A stretch of DNA of 64,000 bases from Nitrospirota bacterium (GCA_040757595.1 JBFLWP010000003.1:166873-230872), one strand, 5' to 3'. Shown: positions 52,008 through 60,255, numbered from the stretch's first letter. Numbers and translations are program-made. Notes: generated by a model from the sequence alone, not told the origin.

Positions 52008-52772
52008 AAACGGATCTTGGAGGTGCTCCGCAAGAGCCCGGTGCTCCGGCTGGAGGGCAACAAGACAGTCACATTCAAGAACATCCGCCCTCCCGCGAAG
52101 ACGCTTTCCTTGTCAGCCGAGGCCCTGGTCACCAATGGCGGCGACAAGCCTGTGGCGCTCGTCTTCGGTCCGGAGAACGGCGCAGTCAGCGAAAAGCTGG
52201 TGTATGAGGCGGCGCGCGAGGCGTACGCGAAAAGCTACACGCACTTGTATGTGACCGGATTCGCCATCCAACCCAATGCCCGGACGCTCGTGGACAAGTG
52301 TTCTGAGGTGATGGGCGTTCCCGCGACCTATGTCCAGGCGAACCCGGACTTGATGATGGGCGACCTGCTGAAGAACATGCGGTCGAGCCAGATTTTCAGC
52401 GTGTGCGGACAACCGGAGATCAAGGTGCGCTGGACGAAGGGGAAACAGTATCAAGTCGAATTGCTCGGCCTGGACGTGTTCGATCCCGTCACGATGGAGG
52501 TGACGCACCGGAACGGCGAGGATGTGCCGGCCTGGTTCCTCGACACGGACTACAGTGATCTCTGCTTCCACGTCTCGCAGGCCTTCTTCCCACGAATGGG
52601 CGCCTGCGACAATCTGAAGAAGGCGCTCAAGGGCGAGTATGAGGCCAGCGTCTGGGATCACCTTGCCGGGACCGCGAGCGCGCCGTTTGAACCGGGCGAG
52701 CACAAACAGATCGCCGTGAAGGTGATTGACGACCGGGGGAACGAATTGCTGGTGGTGCAGAAGTTGGCGTAA
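52008..52772 (+). pseudogene. 3' remnant of an adenine-specific DNA methyltransferase
   Basis: About 250 residues matching, from memory, the C-terminal part of large site-specific DNA methyltransferases of Type III-like systems: VLRKSPVLRLEGNKTVT, IRPPAKTLSLSAEA, LMMGDLLKNMRSSQIF, FDPVTMEV and WFLDTDYSDLCFHVSQAFFP. The catalytic DPPY and AdoMet motifs, which lie upstream in intact enzymes, are missing, and an in-frame TAA at 52005 ends the homology. It is followed by an MNT-HEPN pair and the start of a restriction subunit, so it is the broken first gene of a lost operon. Confidence 0.65.
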
Positions 52773-52799
52773 ACTAAGGGCTCCGAGGAGATTTTGCCC

Positions 52800-53117
52800 A
52801 TGACGCAGACGGCGCTGCTAGAACACGTCACCAAGACCATCGTCGAACGGTTTCACCCGAAGCGGATCGTCGTCTTCGGAAGCTACGCACGCGGGGAGGC
52901 CGGTCCGGACAGCGACCTGGACCTCTTTATTGAAATGGATACCCCGCGCCGTCCCCCGGATCGGGCGATCGAGGTGAGCGAAGTCTTCGGACTCCGCCCC
53001 TGGCCGATGGACATCGTCGTCTATACGCCGGAGGAGGTCCGTCGCCTGCGCCACGTGAACGGCACCCTGCTATCGGTGATCGAGAAGGAGGGCAAGGTGC
53101 TGTATGAGCAGCCCTGA
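52800..53117 (+). CDS. MNT-type nucleotidyltransferase (MntA-like antitoxin)
   Basis: A 105-residue minimal nucleotidyltransferase with the motif GSYARGEAGPDSDLDL (GSx10DxD) and the third acidic site in MDIVVYT. Such proteins neutralise HEPN toxins by adding nucleotides. The gene is intact, with gaggagattttgccc upstream of the ATG. It overlaps the HEPN gene by 14 bases, the usual layout of this toxin-antitoxin type. Confidence 0.85.
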   Translation: MTQTALLEHVTKTIVERFHPKRIVVFGSYARGEAGPDSDLDLFIEMDTPRRPPDRAIEVSEVFGLRPWPMDIVVYTPEEVRRLRHVNGTLLSVIEKEGKVLYEQP

Positions 53118-53502
53118 GTCCAACTTCTCCGCGTGGGTCCGCAAGGCCGAACACGATCTGCTCAATATCGAGAATAACCTCGCCGCGAAGGAGATTCCCT
53201 GGGACACGGTCTGCTTCCACGCCCAACAGGCCGCCAAGAAACTCTTGAAGGCGTTTCTTGTCTTTCACGGTCGCGATTTGTCGAAGACGCATGATCTGGT
53301 GGCGTTGCTCGCCCAATGCGTCGAGTGCGATGCCGGCCTGGCCGCGCTGGAATCCGATTGCCGGAAGCTGACGGCTTATGGCATGGCGGCCCGGTATCCT
53401 GACGACCTGTTCGATCCCAGCGAGGCGGATGGCCGCGATGTGGTCGCGGCGGCGCATCGAGTTCGCACCGAGATTCTCGCCCGCCTCCCGAAGACCAGAT
53501 GA
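53104..53502 (+). CDS. HEPN-domain protein (putative toxin)
   Basis: 132 residues, all-helical, with CFHAQQAAKKLLKAFLVFHG and the RNase-type motif R-x5-H (RDLSKTHDL), typical of HEPN partners of MNT proteins. The gene is intact. Its stop overlaps the ATG of a restriction-subunit remnant (ATGA). HEPN domains in this setting often act as RNases held in check by the MNT partner. Confidence 0.83.
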   Translation: MSSPESNFSAWVRKAEHDLLNIENNLAAKEIPWDTVCFHAQQAAKKLLKAFLVFHGRDLSKTHDLVALLAQCVECDAGLAALESDCRKLTAYGMAARYPDDLFDPSEADGRDVVAAAHRVRTEILARLPKTR

Positions 53503-53597
53503 GCGCCTACGAAGTCCCTGAACCCATCCTCAATTCCCCCTTCGAGGAGCCAACGATCCTCAACGACCAAAGAAAAGAGCCGTTAGCTATTCGTTAG
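53499..53597 (+). pseudogene. 5' remnant of a restriction endonuclease subunit
   Basis: A 32-codon reading starting MSAYEVPEPILNSPFEEP. The phrase P-I-L-N-S-P-F-E-E-P is what I recall from the N-terminus of large helicase-type restriction endonucleases that accompany such methyltransferases. After this the sequence runs into a stem-loop and stops. The overlap with the HEPN stop shows it was once part of the operon. Confidence 0.45.
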
Positions 53598-53608
53598 CTA
53601 ACGGCTCT
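53576..53608 (+). terminator. strong stem-loop, possible terminator
   Basis: A perfect 13-base stem AGAGCCGTTAGCT (53576-53588) / AGCTAACGGCTCT (53596-53608) with a 7-base loop, followed by CTCTTG. The T-run is weak. It marks the break point of the restriction remnant, between the HEPN gene and tRNA-Leu. Confidence 0.5.
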
Positions 53609-53652
53609 CTCTTGCCTGTGAAGCCTTTGAAAAACTAGGAGAAGACGAGAAA

Positions 53653-53739
53653 TGGTGCCGAAGCCGGGACTTGAACCCGGACGGGCCGAAGCCCGCTAGA
53701 CCCTGAATCTAGTGCGTCTGCCAATTCCGCCACTTCGGC
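53653..53739 (-). tRNA. tRNA-Leu (anticodon CAG)
   Basis: On the minus strand: acceptor GCCGAAG pairs with CTTCGGC, discriminator A and encoded CCA; D-arm GGCGGAATTGGCAGACGC; anticodon stem CTAGA/TCTAG with loop TTCAGGG, anticodon CAG; a long class-II variable arm; T-arm CCGGGTTCAAGTCCCGG. 87 bases including CCA. Its 3' end faces the decayed restriction locus, a typical integration side. Confidence 0.96.
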
Positions 53740-53747
53740 ACTGAAAG

Positions 53748-53818
53748 GCAACGTTGAGTGATGAAGGCTGAACGCTGAACGAAAGAGGCCGTCTTCCATT
53801 CATCATTCCGCGTTCATC
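53748..53818. repeat. heptad-word inverted repeat upstream of tRNA-Leu
   Basis: Left words GAGTGAT, GAAGGCT, GAACGCT, GAACGAA; right words CCATTCA, TCATTCC, GCGTTCA, TCGTTGT. Confidence 0.65.
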
Positions 53819-53886
53819 GTTGTCGCGTTCGGGGGGCTGCATTATCCCTGATCGGCTGAGGCCCAGTCAAGCCGAACCCAAACGCG

Positions 53887-53917
53887 TGAGACGTAAGACG
53901 TCAAACGTGAGACGTTC
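53887..53917. repeat. heptad-word half repeat
   Basis: GTGAGAC, GTAAGAC, GTCAAAC, GTGAGAC in tandem with no right arm nearby, ending ten bases before the stop of the helicase-like gene. Confidence 0.6.
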
Positions 53918-53926
53918 TCTCCCATC

Positions 53927-55411
53927 TCATCCGGCTTGGGCCGACGGTTGGGGGCGTTGCCAGAGGGTCGAGACGCCGGACGACCCCCAGGCCTGCGGGG
54001 CGGCGAGGTCGCGGGTGTCCCCGCAGAGGACGATCCGCTCTCGGACCAGGCCCGCGGCCGCCAGCAGGAAGGAAGCCGGGATCGACGGCGCCTCGTCGGC
54101 GATCAGCACGTCGAAGCGGACCTTGCTGAACAGAGGGTCCGACACGACGCGGGCCGCCGTCGTGACGACCACCCGCTTGTTCTGGATGAACGCCTGCCGG
54201 TTGGTCCCTTCCTCCGCGGCTAGCATTTCCCGGATCTTCTTGGTGCCGCCCAGCCGTTTGATCTCCTGCTTGAGCTCGGTGTACTCGGGGCGCAGGTCCT
54301 TCGGGATGGCCGCCTCCGGGGCCAGCTCCTCGATCCGGTGCTTGGCGATCTCCAGCTCGGCCAGCAGCCCCTGGATCTGCTGCTCGTAGATGGCGCGGTG
54401 CTCGCCGAGCGTCTGCACGTTCTTGCCCATCGTCTGCATGGCGAGCCGCTTCCAGATCGGGAGCGATTCATAGTCGGCCAGCGTCTGGGCAATCTCCTTG
54501 ATCTTCCCCTGGAGCTCGCTGAGCTGCGTCAGGAGCCGCCACTCCAACAGCTTGACCTCGTCCAGGTCCCGCTGCTTCTGCGCCTTGTAGGCCAGCAGCG
54601 GCGTGAGCTCCCGGAACCGGTCGTACTTGCGGCGGAGCGCCGCCTTGTCGGCCCGGGATTTGGCGTAGAACTGGTGCATCTGCGCCTCGAAGCCCAGCTC
54701 CGCCAGGGCCATCCCGCTGGCCTGGGCGAGGACCGGCATCTCGTACCGGCAGAGCCAGCTCTTGTAGGTGAGGCCGGCGGCGCGCATCGCCCGTGCCGCG
54801 AGACCCACCACCTCGTCCGAGGACCGGTGGTCCGGGCTGACCACCAACACGCGCTTGTTGTTGCGCACCAGCTCGATGACGTGACCGGCGAGCCTGGTCC
54901 GGCGCGCGCCGAGCTCGTCGCTCCAGATGGTGCCGAAGACCGCGGTGGTCGCCGCCGCGCGCACCTGGTCCTCCCGCGTTCGGTCCGGAACCAGCCAGGG
55001 AACCAGCCGCTCGGCCGGCCCCAGCGCATAGGCCCCGGCCTTGGTCGCCATGTCGGCGAGCCGCCGCGCGGCCGTGTCGAAGAACCCGGTCGCGTCCGGC
55101 ACGATCGTGGCCGCCTCGACGGTCTGGCCGAAGGCGTCGAAGGCCTGGACCAGGGCCGTGTCGTCCGTCCGGCCGACCACGAAGCCTTCGGTGGGCTCGA
55201 TGTCGTCGGGCGGCAGGATCGTGACCGGCACGTCTTCCGCAAGGAGGCAAGAGGGCGGGACGTCGAAGGCGTAGAGGTGCAGGGTGCCGGCGGTCGCGAC
55301 GCGCCGCCCGCCGGTGGCCGTGACCGGGGCGTCGAGGCCCCGGCCGGCCGCGGCGTCGCGCTCGTCGTTCAGGGCCTGGGAGAACCGGTGGAGCAGGTCG
55401 AGAAGTTTCAT
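53927..55411 (-). CDS. superfamily-1 helicase-like protein lacking Walker A and the second core domain
   Basis: 494 residues. The first RecA-like domain is recognisable: a strand like KRVLVVSPDHRSSDEVV (motif Ia region), VVVTTAARVVSD, a Walker B VLIADEAPSIPASF and motif III VLCGDTRDLAAPQAW. Where GxxGTGKT should stand, the sequence is ELGARRTRLAG. A long coiled coil (about residues 250-420) is inserted, and the protein ends after motif III, without motifs IV-VI. It looks like a non-catalytic relative of Upf1/Dna2-type helicases. Start ATG 55411; no close neighbour on the strand. Confidence 0.6.
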   Translation of the reverse strand: MKLLDLLHRFSQALNDERDAAAGRGLDAPVTATGGRRVATAGTLHLYAFDVPPSCLLAEDVPVTILPPDDIEPTEGFVVGRTDDTALVQAFDAFGQTVEAATIVPDATGFFDTAARRLADMATKAGAYALGPAERLVPWLVPDRTREDQVRAAATTAVFGTIWSDELGARRTRLAGHVIELVRNNKRVLVVSPDHRSSDEVVGLAARAMRAAGLTYKSWLCRYEMPVLAQASGMALAELGFEAQMHQFYAKSRADKAALRRKYDRFRELTPLLAYKAQKQRDLDEVKLLEWRLLTQLSELQGKIKEIAQTLADYESLPIWKRLAMQTMGKNVQTLGEHRAIYEQQIQGLLAELEIAKHRIEELAPEAAIPKDLRPEYTELKQEIKRLGGTKKIREMLAAEEGTNRQAFIQNKRVVVTTAARVVSDPLFSKVRFDVLIADEAPSIPASFLLAAAGLVRERIVLCGDTRDLAAPQAWGSSGVSTLWQRPQPSAQAG

Positions 55412-55508
55412 CCGTCGGCGCTCGATTCCTCGAAATCGCGGCCATCTTATCGCAGGGCCCCCGGCCTGTCCAGGAGCCCTGTCCGCGTCTCCGGCCTCCA
55501 CACGTCAA

Positions 55509-55537
55509 TTGACTTTTCCCGGGGCGCTCAGTATGAT
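55509..55537 (+). promoter_or_regulatory. sigma70-type promoter
   Basis: TTGACT (55509-55514), a 17-base spacer and TATGAT (55532-55537), about 30 bases before the rplI start. Confidence 0.7.
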
Positions 55538-55568
55538 TTTTGCCTTTCTCACAGAAGGAGTCGGCGTC

Positions 55569-56057
55569 ATGAAGGTGATTCTGAAAGAGCACGTGGACGG
55601 GGTCGGGCATTTGGGGGACCTGCTGGACGTCTCCGACGGCTACGCGCGCAACTACCTGCTGCCGCGCGGCAAGGCGTTGGAGGCTAACCCCAGGAGTGTC
55701 AAGGCCTTTGAGCACGCCAAGCGGGTCATGGCGGAGAAGGCCCGGAAGGAAAAGCTGGGGATCGAGGAGCTGGCGAAGAAGATGTCGGCGGTCGCGCTCA
55801 CGATCGAGGCTCAGGTCGGCAAGGACGACAAGCTGTTCGGATCGGTCACGGCCAAAGACCTGGCCGAAGGGCTCGCCGAGCACGGGTTCACGGTGGATCG
55901 GCGCAAGATCCAGCTCGCGCAGCCGATCAAGGAGCTCGGCACCTTCACGGTCCCGGTCAAGCTCCATCGGGAGGTCACGGCCGCCGTCTCGGTCAAGGTG
56001 GTGAAGAAGCAGCAGGAGGGCGAGGCGCAGCCGGCCGAGGAGAAGGGCGGCCATTGA
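55569..56057 (+). CDS. rplI: 50S ribosomal protein L9
   Basis: The N-terminal RNA-binding domain (MKVILKEHVDGVGHLGDLLD, then DGYARNYLLPRGKA), the long connecting helix and the C-terminal domain (LFGSVTAKDLAEGL) are all present. 162 residues, slightly long because of a Gln/Glu/Lys tail. The ATG at 55569 is preceded by agaaggagtcggcgtc and a promoter. Confidence 0.96.
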   Translation: MKVILKEHVDGVGHLGDLLDVSDGYARNYLLPRGKALEANPRSVKAFEHAKRVMAEKARKEKLGIEELAKKMSAVALTIEAQVGKDDKLFGSVTAKDLAEGLAEHGFTVDRRKIQLAQPIKELGTFTVPVKLHREVTAAVSVKVVKKQQEGEAQPAEEKGGH

Positions 56058-56093
56058 GTCTGACGGCGGCGGGCGGTTGAGCGAGGAGGCGGG

Positions 56094-57371
56094 ATGACGA
56101 ACGCGGTAGGCTCATTGAAGGCCCTGAAGGCGACCGACCCGGCCGTGTACGACGCGATCCGCGCGGAGGAGAAGCGGCAGCGCGACAAGCTGCTGCTGAT
56201 CGCGTCGGAGAACTTCGCCAGCCCGGCCGTGCTGGCGGCCCAGGGCTGCCTGATGACGAACAAGTACGCGGAGGGCTACCCGGGCCGGCGCTACTACGGG
56301 GGCTGCCAGTTCGTGGATTCCGTGGAGGACCTGGCCATCCAGCGGGCCAAGCAGATCTTTGGGGCGGAGCACGTGAACGTGCAGCCCCACTCCGGCTCCC
56401 AGGCCAACATGGCGGCGTACCTGGCGGTCCTGAAGCCGGGCGACGTGATCCTGGGCATGGACCTGGCGCAGGGCGGGCACCTGACCCACGGCAGCCGGGT
56501 GAACTTCTCGGGCACGCTCTTCCACTCCTACTTCTACGGCGTGGACCGGCAGACGGAGACCGTGGATTACGACGCGGTCCGGCGGATCGCGGAGGAGTGC
56601 CGGCCGCGGATGATCGTGGTGGGCGCCAGCGCCTACGCGCGGATTCTGGACTTCCCGCGGTTCCAGGCGATCGCCCAGTCCGTCGGCGCCTATCTGCTGG
56701 TGGACATCGCCCACATTGCGGGCCTGATCGCGGCGGGGCTCCATCCCAGCCCGGTGCCCTACGCGGACTTCGTGACCACGACCACGCACAAGACTCTGCG
56801 CGGCCCCAGGGGCGGCATCGTCATGTGCAAGGCCGAGCACGCCAGGGCGGTGGACAAGATCGTGTTCCCCGGGCTCCAGGGCGGGCCGTTGATGCACGTG
56901 ATCGCGGCGAAGGCCGTCGCGCTGCAGGAGGCCCTCTCCCCCTCGTTCAAGCGGTACCAGCAGCAGGTGGTGGCCAACGCCAAGGCGCTGGCGGCCGGGC
57001 TGATCGAGCGCGGCTACCGGGTGGTCTCGGGCGGGACCGACACGCACCTCATGCTGGTCAACCTCGGCGTGAAGGGCATCACGGGCAAGGAAGCCGAGAC
57101 CGCGCTCGACGCGGCCGGCATCATCGTGAACAAGAACACCGTGCCCTACGACGAAAAACCCCCGGCCGTGGCGAGCGGCATCCGGCTCGGGACCCCCATC
57201 GTCTCCACGCGGGGCATGCGCGAGCCGGAGATGGGCGAGATCGTCGGGCTGATCGATCGGGTCCTTCAGAAGCCCCAGGACAAGCGCGTGCAGCGGGCGG
57301 TCCGGAAGGAAGCCAAGGCCCTCTGCGGGCGGTTCCCCATTTTCTATCCGTACGAAGCCGCTCCGGTCTGA
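56094..57371 (+). CDS. glyA: serine hydroxymethyltransferase
   Basis: A PLP enzyme that interconverts serine and glycine with tetrahydrofolate, feeding one-carbon metabolism. The PLP lysine is in [14 protein letters not shown]; also [21 protein letters not shown] and [13 protein letters not shown]. 425 residues. Ribosome binding site gcgaggaggcggg. nrdR starts 15 bases after its stop. Confidence 0.97.
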   Translation: MTNAVGSLKALKATDPAVYDAIRAEEKRQRDKLLLIASENFASPAVLAAQGCLMTNKYAEGYPGRRYYGGCQFVDSVEDLAIQRAKQIFGAEHVNVQPHSGSQANMAAYLAVLKPGDVILGMDLAQGGHLTHGSRVNFSGTLFHSYFYGVDRQTETVDYDAVRRIAEECRPRMIVVGASAYARILDFPRFQAIAQSVGAYLLVDIAHIAGLIAAGLHPSPVPYADFVTTTTHKTLRGPRGGIVMCKAEHARAVDKIVFPGLQGGPLMHVIAAKAVALQEALSPSFKRYQQQVVANAKALAAGLIERGYRVVSGGTDTHLMLVNLGVKGITGKEAETALDAAGIIVNKNTVPYDEKPPAVASGIRLGTPIVSTRGMREPEMGEIVGLIDRVLQKPQDKRVQRAVRKEAKALCGRFPIFYPYEAAPV

Positions 57372-57386
57372 GACGGAGATCCCTCG

Positions 57387-57851
57387 GTGAAGTGTCCCTT
57401 CTGCGACGCGATCGAGGACAAGGTGGTGGATTCGCGGATGGCCCGGGAGGGCGGGGTCATCCGTCGCCGCCGCGAATGTCTGGCCTGCAAGCGGCGCTAT
57501 ACGACCTACGAGCGGGTCGAGGAGATTCTGCCGGTCGTCGTGAAGAAGGACGGCCGGCGGGAGCCCTTCGACCGGCTCAAGATCCTGGCCGGACTCAAGA
57601 AGGCCTGCGAGAAGCGTCCCATCAGCACCGCCACGATCGAGGCAGTCACGGACCGGGTCGAAAAGCGCATCCAGGAAATGGGCGAGACCGAGATCCCGAG
57701 CAGCGTCGTGGGGGAGGAGGTCATGAAGGAGCTGCACCAGCTCGACCAGGTGGCCTACGTCCGGTTCGCGTCGGTGTACCGGGAGTTCAAGGACATCGAT
57801 CAGTTCATGGACGAGCTGAAGGCGCTCGCCCGCGAGCGGCGGGAACGGTAG
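57387..57851 (+). CDS. nrdR: transcriptional regulator NrdR
   Basis: A repressor of ribonucleotide reductase genes. A zinc ribbon (CPFC ... CLAC) at residues 3-34 with [18 protein letters not shown] is followed by an ATP-cone that senses dATP/ATP ([20 protein letters not shown]). 154 residues, GTG start. The glyA-nrdR pairing is common in bacteria. Confidence 0.96.
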   Translation: MKCPFCDAIEDKVVDSRMAREGGVIRRRRECLACKRRYTTYERVEEILPVVVKKDGRREPFDRLKILAGLKKACEKRPISTATIEAVTDRVEKRIQEMGETEIPSSVVGEEVMKELHQLDQVAYVRFASVYREFKDIDQFMDELKALARERRER

Positions 57852-57937
57852 CCCGGCCCGGTCATCCGCCTCGTTTCCTCCCCGTCCGTTCCCGATCCGA
57901 CGACTTCACGAGCGCGCCGGCGTGTTGAGAGAGAGCC

Positions 57938-59053
57938 GTGCCCGTCGCACCTCCCAAATCGATGAGACGCGGAACCGCCCGGAAGCGGCCTTCCGCGGCC
58001 GTGACGCACGTGGCCATCATCGGGGCCGGGCGGGGCGGGACCGCCCTGATGGAGATCTTCGCCAAGGACCCGCTGGTCCAGATCGTGGGCATCGCGGAGA
58101 TCAACCCGAAGGCGGTCGGGCTCCCGCTGGCGCGGCGGCTCAGGATTCCCGTGACGCGCGACTACCGGGAGCTGCTCGCGATGGAGCGGGTGGACCTGAT
58201 CATCGACGTGACCGGCGACGCCGAAGTGGGACGGATGCTGCAGGATTTCCACCGGATGGGCGTCGCGGTGGTCGGCGGCGCGAGCGCCAAGTTCATGTGG
58301 CAATTGATCGAGGCGCGCATCCGGGCGACGGCGGAGATCGAGAAGACGCTCAACAAGTACCAGTCCCTGTACCGGCTCTACGTGAAGGAGGCGGGCGCGG
58401 CGGTCACCGAAGAGCGCACCCGCATCGCCTGCGAGATCCACGACGGGCTGGTCCAGAACCTGGCCGGGGTGAACTTCAAGCTGGACCTCTGCCAGGAGCT
58501 GCTGCGGAAGGACCCCCAGGCCTGCCTGGGCACGCTCCGCGAGACCAAGGCCCAGCTCAAGCTGGCGATCCAGGAGGCCCGCCAGGTCATCTTCAACCTG
58601 CGCCCGCTCCACTACGACAGGCTCGAGCTGATCCCGGCGCTCACGAACTACCTCAAGTCGTACGAAACCCAGTACCACATCAAAACCGAGTTTTCCCTGT
58701 CCGGCGACGAGACGACGCTGAACCCCAAGACGAAGATCTTCCTCTTCCGGATCATGCAGGAGGCGCTCAGCAACGTCCAGAAGCACTCCCGCGCGGAGCG
58801 AGTCTCGGTCCACCTGTCGGTCGGCCGCGACCGCCTGACCGCCACGATCACGGACGACGGCGTCGGGTTCGACGTGGAGGCCGTGGCTCGGGACCCCGAG
58901 AAGTGGGACCACTTCGGGCTGCGGGGGATTCTGGAGCGGGCCCGACTGGTCGGCGGGGAGGCCAGGATCGAGTCCAAGAAGGGGCGGGGCACGCGCGTGG
59001 TGATCGAGGTGCCGCTGACGCAGAAGGAGGCCAGGCGAAATGGAGCGCATTAA
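57938..59053 (+). CDS. cytoplasmic histidine kinase with N-terminal Rossmann sensor domain
   Basis: Residues 23-130 form an NAD(P)-binding Rossmann fold (VAIIGAGRGGTALMEIF, IAEINPKAVG, VDLIIDVTGD). After a linker comes a NarL-type HisKA_3 domain with His168 in ACEIHDGLVQNL, and an HATPase with Asn279 (EALSNVQKHS) and DDGVGFD. No membrane helix. 371 residues, GTG start with gagagagagcc upstream; ATG 57962 is an alternative. It overlaps the response regulator gene by 14 bases, so they form a two-component system. The fold suggests sensing of NAD(H) or a similar nucleotide; not proven. Confidence 0.88.
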   Translation: MPVAPPKSMRRGTARKRPSAAVTHVAIIGAGRGGTALMEIFAKDPLVQIVGIAEINPKAVGLPLARRLRIPVTRDYRELLAMERVDLIIDVTGDAEVGRMLQDFHRMGVAVVGGASAKFMWQLIEARIRATAEIEKTLNKYQSLYRLYVKEAGAAVTEERTRIACEIHDGLVQNLAGVNFKLDLCQELLRKDPQACLGTLRETKAQLKLAIQEARQVIFNLRPLHYDRLELIPALTNYLKSYETQYHIKTEFSLSGDETTLNPKTKIFLFRIMQEALSNVQKHSRAERVSVHLSVGRDRLTATITDDGVGFDVEAVARDPEKWDHFGLRGILERARLVGGEARIESKKGRGTRVVIEVPLTQKEARRNGAH

Positions 59054-59711
59054 GGTGCTGATCGCGGACGATCACCGGGTGGTTCGCGAGGGGTTGGCCG
59101 CCATCCTGAAGACGAAGGAGAACATCGAGGTCGTCGGGGAGGCGCAGGACGGGCAGGAGGCGATCGAAAAGGCCCGGTCGCTCGTGCCGGACGTGATCCT
59201 GATGGACGTGAGCATGCCCCGGATGGGCGGGGTCGAGGCCACGCGGCAGATCAAGCGGGAGTTCCCGCACATCGGCATCATCGCGCTCACGATGTACGAG
59301 GAGCAGCAGTACATCTTCGATCTCGTGCGGGCCGGGGCCACCGGCTATCTGCTGAAGGACACGGATTCGGCGCAGATCGTGGCGGCAATCCGGGCCGTGT
59401 ACCGCGGCGAGTCGCTCATCCATCCCGCGGTGGCCAGCAAGATCCTGGCGGAGTTTTCACTCCTGGCGCAGCGGAAGGGCAAAAAGCCGGCCTGGGCGGA
59501 GCACGACCTGACCGAGCGGGAGATCACGGTGCTCAGGCTGGTGGCGGACGGGAAGACCAACAAAGAAATCGCCAACAGTCTGGACCTGAGCGAGAAGACC
59601 GTCAAGAACCACGTACGCAATATCTTCCACAAGCTCCAGGTCTACGACCGGACCCAGGCGGCCATCCTGGCGATCCGCAAGGGGTTGATCGAGCTGGAGC
59701 CGAAGCCGTAA
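59040..59711 (+). CDS. NarL/FixJ-family response regulator
   Basis: A receiver domain with the phosphoacceptor Asp56 ([13 protein letters not shown]) and a C-terminal LuxR-type helix-turn-helix ([37 protein letters not shown]). 223 residues. Cognate partner of the overlapping Rossmann-sensor kinase. No target site can be assigned from the sequence. Confidence 0.94.
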   Translation: MERIKVLIADDHRVVREGLAAILKTKENIEVVGEAQDGQEAIEKARSLVPDVILMDVSMPRMGGVEATRQIKREFPHIGIIALTMYEEQQYIFDLVRAGATGYLLKDTDSAQIVAAIRAVYRGESLIHPAVASKILAEFSLLAQRKGKKPAWAEHDLTEREITVLRLVADGKTNKEIANSLDLSEKTVKNHVRNIFHKLQVYDRTQAAILAIRKGLIELEPKP

Positions 59712-59726
59712 TTGAGGAGAAGCGGT

Positions 59727-59794
59727 CAGTCTTCAGTTCTCAGTAGTCAGTTCTTTCGGAAAACCGATAACTGACAACTGAAGACTGAAAACCC
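59727..59794. repeat. heptad-word inverted repeat after the two-component genes
   Basis: Left words CAGTCTT, CAGTTCT, CAGTAGT, CAGTTCT; right words AACTGAC, AACTGAA, GACTGAA, with an inner stem TCGGaaaaCCGA. Confidence 0.75.
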
Positions 59795-59985
59795 TCACGC
59801 GTAGCAGTCCTCTTCCCAGGGGGAGCGCCGTGTTCGAATAGCCCCGCACTTCCCAGTACCCCGGCCGCTCGCGCTCCAGGAGCAGGATCTCCTTTCATCC
59901 GCTTCGCGCCTTTCCAGGCGTAACGCTTGGGCACGACCATGCGGACGGGGCCCCGCGCTCCCGCGAGAGCGGCTGCCCGTTCCTA
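59795..59985 (-). pseudogene. 3' fragment of a sulfite oxidase-family molybdoenzyme gene
   Basis: Read on the minus strand in three frames in turn, the DNA gives GQPLSRE, then MVVPKRYAWKGAKRMK, then LLLERERPGYWEVRGYSNTA and EEDCYA followed by TGA. This is the end of molybdopterin-dependent oxidoreductases of the sulfite oxidase/MsrP family. At least three frame changes within 190 bases show decay. No more of the gene is found upstream. Confidence 0.6.
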
Positions 59986-60255
59986 CTCCTGGTCAACAAG
60001 ACATCTTTAGGGGCAAGTGACAATCAACTTTCTCGACAGAACGGCTGAATTGTAAAGAACGACGCGCACAGGGCCCTGTGGCTTGGGGAACTTGCGAAAA
60101 AAGTCACACGTGTCAGGTTTTTACAACAGGATAGTCGTGGTCATGAGCGGAATGTTGGAAAATTCATTATTGAAATCAGCATGTTAAATTAATTTTCCCG
60201 AAGAGGTCTTGCTGGCACGCTCGTTGCTGAATCCGACGGTCGCTTGAGGAGATTC
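59986..60255 (+). promoter_or_regulatory. AT-rich control region of lpxC
   Basis: No gene is seen here. It holds a perfect 14-base palindrome CACAGGGCCCTGTG (60067-60080), a smaller palindrome ACACGTGT (60106-60113), an IHF-like site AATCAG-CATG-TTA (60174-60186, one mismatch to WATCAANNNNTTR) and the sigma54 promoter at 60213-60228. The base composition is clearly more AT-rich than the rest of the window. Confidence 0.6.
60213..60228 (+). promoter_or_regulatory. sigma54 (RpoN) promoter of lpxC
   Basis: TGGCACG (60213-60219), four bases, TTGCT (60224-60228): a perfect match to the -24/-12 consensus TGGCACGNNNNTTGCW. Transcription should start near 60239, leaving a short leader with the GAGGAG ribosome binding site. 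Confidence 0.8.

Noticed and set aside
51852-52016. Attachment-site direct repeat of the tRNA-Leu 3' end flanking the decayed restriction locus
   Set aside because: I looked for a copy of the tRNA 3' end left of the locus and found none, so integration at this tRNA stays an inference.
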